Positions 20,701 through 22,690 of a stretch of DNA of 22,690 bases are shown one piece after another. The translations under genes were made by a program, and so were the position numbers. Source of the stretch: a virus. A model generated the notes under the pieces. The model did no database searches. It was given only the letters and a program-made list of their open reading frames with translations, and was not told the origin of the DNA. The stretch is from IMG/VR virus record IMGVR_UViG_3300032288_002508, positions 1 to 22,690 of that record; one strand, given 5' to 3'. The stretch's first letter is position 1. Each line of letters begins with the position of its first letter.

Positions 20701-22015
20701 TGTCTGAGGGCAGGCCATACTTGGCCGCCTTCTCTGCGCTTTGACCACGGCCATTGGCCAGGGCGTAGGTCGCCTCGGCTTTGGTTGTGATGGCTGGAAC
20801 TTTTTCGTAGGGGTAGACCGGGCGCAAATCGTCAACCATGCGGTTGTAATCGTCCAGCGTGATCTTGCCGTCTTGCAGATCGGTGACTGCTTGCTGGAGT
20901 TGCTCGGTGCGTTTGAACCGGTCGGAGCTGACGTTGCCGACGCGGCTGGCAGCAGGGTTCTTTTGCCCTGCCCGGCTTACGGCGTATCCTGGTTCGCCAG
21001 GCTGGCCCCGTCCTTGAACTTCGCCTTCAGCTCCCGGCTGAACGCCAGCTGGTTTGCCCTTGCCTCCATCTGCTTGGCCGGCGTCATAGGAGGACGTGGT
21101 CGCGTCGTAGATGGTCTTGCTGATTCGGCCTTCTTTGAATGCTTGGTCTGTTGCATCTTTAAATTTCTCCAATAAACCTTCACGCTTGACAACCGGAACG
21201 GCATCAAGAGTGGAGAACGCGGCATTGCCCTGCCCGCGTGAGTTGTCGATAACCTCAATTGCAAACCGAGGGTCACTGCCAAACTCTTGCTGGAGTTGGC
21301 GAACTGTTTCGCTGGACCCAGCATGTCCTTTGACAAGAGCCCGCAAAGTCACGGGCCGACCGCGCGACATGGCACGTTCAAGCACCCCGCCTTTTCGGTT
21401 TTCTAACGCATCAAGAGGGTCTCTGTATACGTAAGCAATAGTAACATATTGGTTGTTGTCGAGTGCAAGTTTTACATTCTTGGCGGCCTTGTCGTAGCTC
21501 GACATCGTGCCATCCAAGATTGTGTTGGCGCGCTCCATAGCGTCGCTGAGCAAGCTCTCGGCGCTGGACTTACCTGCCCCACCACCGCCCGCCATAAAGA
21601 CCACCAAGGCCCCGTCTGGTGCGTTGGCCATACGTTCTTCAAACGCACGCTGCGTGAACGCGCTGGCAGCTTCGTGCACCTTGGGTGCCAGGCTTCGATC
21701 GGCGCGGTATTCTGCGGACAGCTCGCGGGCCTGATCGGTGTCAAGCAGCTTGCCGTTCTTGGTAGCAGGCAGCGCGCTGTACTCGCGCACAGCTGCATCG
21801 AAGTCGGAAAAGATTTTCTGTTGAAGCCGGGTGTTCAGGTCTTCGCCCTGCTTGGCGCTGAACGCAGGCGCGGCAACGCCAGGCATGCGGTCAGCAAAGG
21901 ACGGCAGCAAGTATTGCAGGCCATCGTTAAGCAGGTACGTTTTGAACGCGGCTTTGCCTTCGATGACTCGCTCTTTGCCGTCTGCGCCGGTGAACCGGTA
22001 TGTGCAGTCAGCCAT
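17792..22015 (-). CDS. Phage large polyvalent protein with zeta-toxin-like kinase domain (1407 aa)
   Basis: A giant multi-domain protein. Residues about 110-260 form a zeta-toxin-like P-loop kinase: VVFMAGGGGAGKSSAESLL (Walker A 143-150), ILDGTMSSYDKA (Asp168) and a VYRDPLDALENR segment (196-207). A Gly/Pro/Gln-rich linker (about 310-350) follows. Residues about 440-605 form an unassigned domain ending APIAFSQRQP. Residues about 650-1140 match the large polyvalent-protein-associated region (LPD38-like), with GKTVLNPVAHANNVLSN (934-950), LPFFSYTFKAIP (1094-1105) and a hydrophobic helix at about 1117-1140. Such proteins are thought to be packaged and ejected with phage DNA, combining host-directed enzymes and virion parts. 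The start (ATG 22015, GGGAGG upstream) is 4 nt after the ferritin-like gene. Confidence 0.88.
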   Translation of the reverse strand: MADCTYRFTGADGKERVIEGKAAFKTYLLNDGLQYLLPSFADRMPGVAAPAFSAKQGEDLNTRLQQKIFSDFDAAVREYSALPATKNGKLLDTDQARELSAEYRADRSLAPKVHEAASAFTQRAFEERMANAPDGALVVFMAGGGGAGKSSAESLLSDAMERANTILDGTMSSYDKAAKNVKLALDNNQYVTIAYVYRDPLDALENRKGGVLERAMSRGRPVTLRALVKGHAGSSETVRQLQQEFGSDPRFAIEVIDNSRGQGNAAFSTLDAVPVVKREGLLEKFKDATDQAFKEGRISKTIYDATTSSYDAGQADGGKGKPAGVQPGAEGEVQGRGQPGEPGYAVSRAGQKNPAASRVGNVSSDRFKRTEQLQQAVTDLQDGKITLDDYNRMVDDLRPVYPYEKVPAITTKAEATYALANGRGQSAEKAAKYGLPSDTLASGDFAQLRLDIPSYQEHDAWVVSVHTPKSTNREVQAAYDAGPVVGYESVAAMTDVTFGMNQRAATKIAQGTSKGTIATMFGKWKPISDAAAKVRSDAALNDPAWTQVGMDPFRHSYFYDRDSMRPVLKADEVIQIGPLVLAKNVEFGTDKDITGAPIAFSQRQPVGKETEGWVLSRDELGRFRFGAGAKAYRYAADVANTVLAKVNLAPVSPELSRALRKMKTEIEKAQNLTVDVAKNLKDLPQQEREMISDIIEGELKRGSKPPQRVLELAASMQSIMSEQSAELVKLGMLSPEAAGRWDGKYLPRFYEQKLGDETKAWMKAVKGLLGRKKTMQGITGNSLKARGLFQNVPVEDIAEWEAEGWEKRDDAFDPAVDTEMTMWRDYTRDERDDMGEIRDAMFRFVMGYNKSQRDISLGRLYENLAATYGSRTEQPDYVKVPDTKIEDTMVPRYGKLAGKFVPKEVLDQLSAFDSSMQNDLTKMYLKGLSMWKEGKTVLNPVAHANNVLSNLTMAHFAGVSYWDAHKYIGTIKDLVKGDDMVDEAKEAGLFGGTFNRSELISAMPEELRAMAQMTESPIGKNVDRVWNAMSLFLRKPMGVAYDAEDQFFRYLIYRDARGRGLSVDDSVDYAQKYIFTYDDLPKTARVIRDMPVGLPFFSYTFKAIPALANTALEHPERYAAPAVALYVANAAMYAMAASLGGGDDEDWWTVIRRYMTDPEFRQRAKDMEQQERKFLPDWMRGASLSLGTQKAIRLGTDDLTNLPVFLDVSRLFPGGDLFDAHNNAGGVPLLAPLTPNNPILTTAAAMLFNKDTFRNKEIVTKTDTSAEAAQKRLAWMWKQVSPAIAIGNTHFERAMNVIANATGQPVNVGLAEYTGIGPDGLPIQPKYAAMQTVGIKARPIDLDTSEKIQRGQTKQMINALDVEIKKLTRLEAKGAITSDAAEREKEKLREKRSFLRQGLTVEGEEKD
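17833..17865 (+). terminator. Terminator of the rightward operon, inside the opposing gene
   Basis: AAGCTGCG 17835-17842 pairs perfectly with CGCAGCTT 17850-17857 around a 7-nt loop, with one more wobble and one more A-T pair at the base. It is followed by a T-rich run (CTTTTT to 17865). It sits 38 nt past the rightward operon's last stop, within the 3' coding end of the leftward gene. Confidence 0.65.
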
Positions 22016-22019
22016 GAGC

Positions 22020-22511
22020 TTAGCCTCCCAGCTCTTGATCGATCAGGAGCATGCCAGCTTTGTCTTGATCGACAACCTGGATGCGGGCCAACAGATCGCC
22101 GTACTCGCCGACACTGGTGCGTTGGAATTCCAGGAACTGCAACAAGAACTGCTGGACCACGGGGTCGCTTTCAGCCTGGGCGTACCACTTCTTGTAGTCG
22201 TTGTACAGCTCCAGCTCGGTCTCGTAGCCAGTCTCAACTGCATCGCTCAAAGTCTTGATTGAATCCGTCATGGCTTCGATCATTGGGATTTTGGCCACAC
22301 AACCCACGTCGTTTTGAAACTCAACGTGCAGCTGGTAGTGCACCAGCTCGTCGGCGCTTTCTTTCAAAAAGAATTTGGTTGCGCCAAAGTACCCGATACG
22401 TTGCAACTGGTTGGCAATGTGCTTGTAAAGATTCGATGCGTAGAGCTCCGAATGGACAGCGTCGTCCAACATGTTTTTGAGCTCGGTGGAGATAATCATT
22501 TTTGGTGTCAT
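22020..22511 (-). CDS. Ferritin-like protein (163 aa)
   Basis: The pattern HSELYASNLYKHIANQLQRI (19-38), GATKFFLKESADELVH (43-58), ETGYETELELYNDYKKWY (93-110) and LLQFLEFQRTSVGEYGDLL (123-141) followed by LLIDQELG is that of non-haem ferritins (FtnA type). Expected ferroxidase ligands E22, E55 and H58 are present, and Q130 aligns with FtnA Gln127. The nearby Glu of E. coli FtnA (Glu130) is not conserved. Length is close to that of free-living ferritins. It would form a four-helix bundle and perhaps a cage. It is co-transcribed with the polyvalent protein gene; an iron-storage, oxidative-stress or structural role in phage is unknown. Start ATG 22511 has GAGGACCAAC upstream. Confidence 0.88.
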   Translation of the reverse strand: MTPKMIISTELKNMLDDAVHSELYASNLYKHIANQLQRIGYFGATKFFLKESADELVHYQLHVEFQNDVGCVAKIPMIEAMTDSIKTLSDAVETGYETELELYNDYKKWYAQAESDPVVQQFLLQFLEFQRTSVGEYGDLLARIQVVDQDKAGMLLIDQELGG

Positions 22512-22519
22512 GTTGGTCC

Positions 22520-22690
22520 TCAGTCGCAGTTGATCTTAACCGTGCCGGCGTCATCCAGCTCGGAAAGAATGTCAAGAAAATTGTCTTGCACGAATTGGAT
22601 TCGCGCAGCATCGGGGTGATCTTTCAAAGCCGCTTCGCCTATGGTCCTAGCCAGGCCTCGCTTGTCCAGGTTGGCAAAGATCGTGGCAGG
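22520..22690 (-). CDS. Partial gene entering from the right edge
   Basis: An open frame runs leftward from the window edge (22690) to TGA at 22522-22520, giving the last 56 residues of a protein. They read PATIFANLDKRGLARTIGEA near the edge, a helical middle with QFVQDNFLDILSELDDA, and end GTVKINCD. The stop is 8 nt before the ferritin-like gene start, and codon use fits its neighbours, so it is probably the preceding gene of the same leftward operon. The start lies outside the window. No motif is recognised; the length of the full protein is unknown. Confidence 0.7.
   Translation of the reverse strand, partial: PATIFANLDKRGLARTIGEAALKDHPDAARIQFVQDNFLDILSELDDAGTVKINCD

Noticed and set aside
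19847-20707. Rightward frame of 286 codons inside the polyvalent protein gene
   Set aside because: His/Arg/Leu-rich antisense shadow without start signal; the leftward gene is clear.
1-22690. tRNA genes, CRISPR arrays, insertion sequences or attachment sites
   Set aside because: I looked for cloverleaf-like patterns, regularly spaced repeats, transposase motifs and integrase-linked repeats and saw none that were convincing.

Overview
This is a piece of a double-stranded DNA bacteriophage (or prophage) genome. It is packed with short, overlapping, mostly phage-type genes. Many gene pairs share ATGA or TGATG stop/start overlaps. Base composition is GC-rich, with G/C-ending codons throughout. 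Together with the gene families, this suggests a proteobacterial host, most likely in the Burkholderiales; the host is inference and nothing here proves it. No integrase, terminase, portal, capsid, tRNA or CRISPR array is visible, so lifestyle and morphology stay open.

Layout. (1) 1-3571, rightward: a run of small unknown early genes, then a DUF932 protein, a 30-residue membrane microprotein, a 41-residue zinc-ribbon microprotein and a helix-turn-helix protein. (2) 9002-3537, leftward: a Cro/YdaS-like repressor, three small proteins, a 772-residue primase/VirE-type helicase, an AT-rich regulatory gap with repeats and a possible 29-codon ORF, a VRR-NUC nuclease, an SNF2-type helicase and a two-CxxCxGxG zinc-finger protein. 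(3) 9132-17795, rightward: small genes, a DUF2800 RecB/Cas4-like nuclease, a DUF2815 single-strand DNA-binding protein, a structured non-coding leader, more small genes, a family A DNA polymerase, a dATP/dGTP diphosphohydrolase-like protein, zinc microproteins and two unknown proteins. (4) 22690-17792, leftward: the 3' end of an unknown gene, a ferritin-like protein and a 1407-residue polyvalent protein. The last has a zeta-toxin-like P-loop kinase at its N-terminus and a large C-terminal region like those of phage ejected proteins.

How it works together. Regions 2 and 3 leave a common divergent control region (9003-9131). Inverted copies of one sequence there overlap the -10 element of each promoter, next to the repressor gene. 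The two operons jointly supply a replication and recombination module: primase-helicase, SNF2 helicase and VRR-NUC leftward; SSB, RecB-like nuclease and DNA polymerase rightward. Region 4 looks like late, virion-associated genes. At both convergent junctions (about 3571 and 17795) the likely terminators of the rightward operon lie inside the 3' coding end of the opposing gene.

The most unusual features are non-coding. A roughly 150-nt element at 13032-13181 has a perfect 15-bp long-range helix enclosing smaller hairpins. A hairpin with loop CGGAT occurs before two different genes with a compensatory base-pair change. A 22-nt hairpin sequence is shared in opposite orientation by two intergenic leaders about 4.6 kb apart. 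I could not run folding, database or profile searches; family names come from motif recognition.
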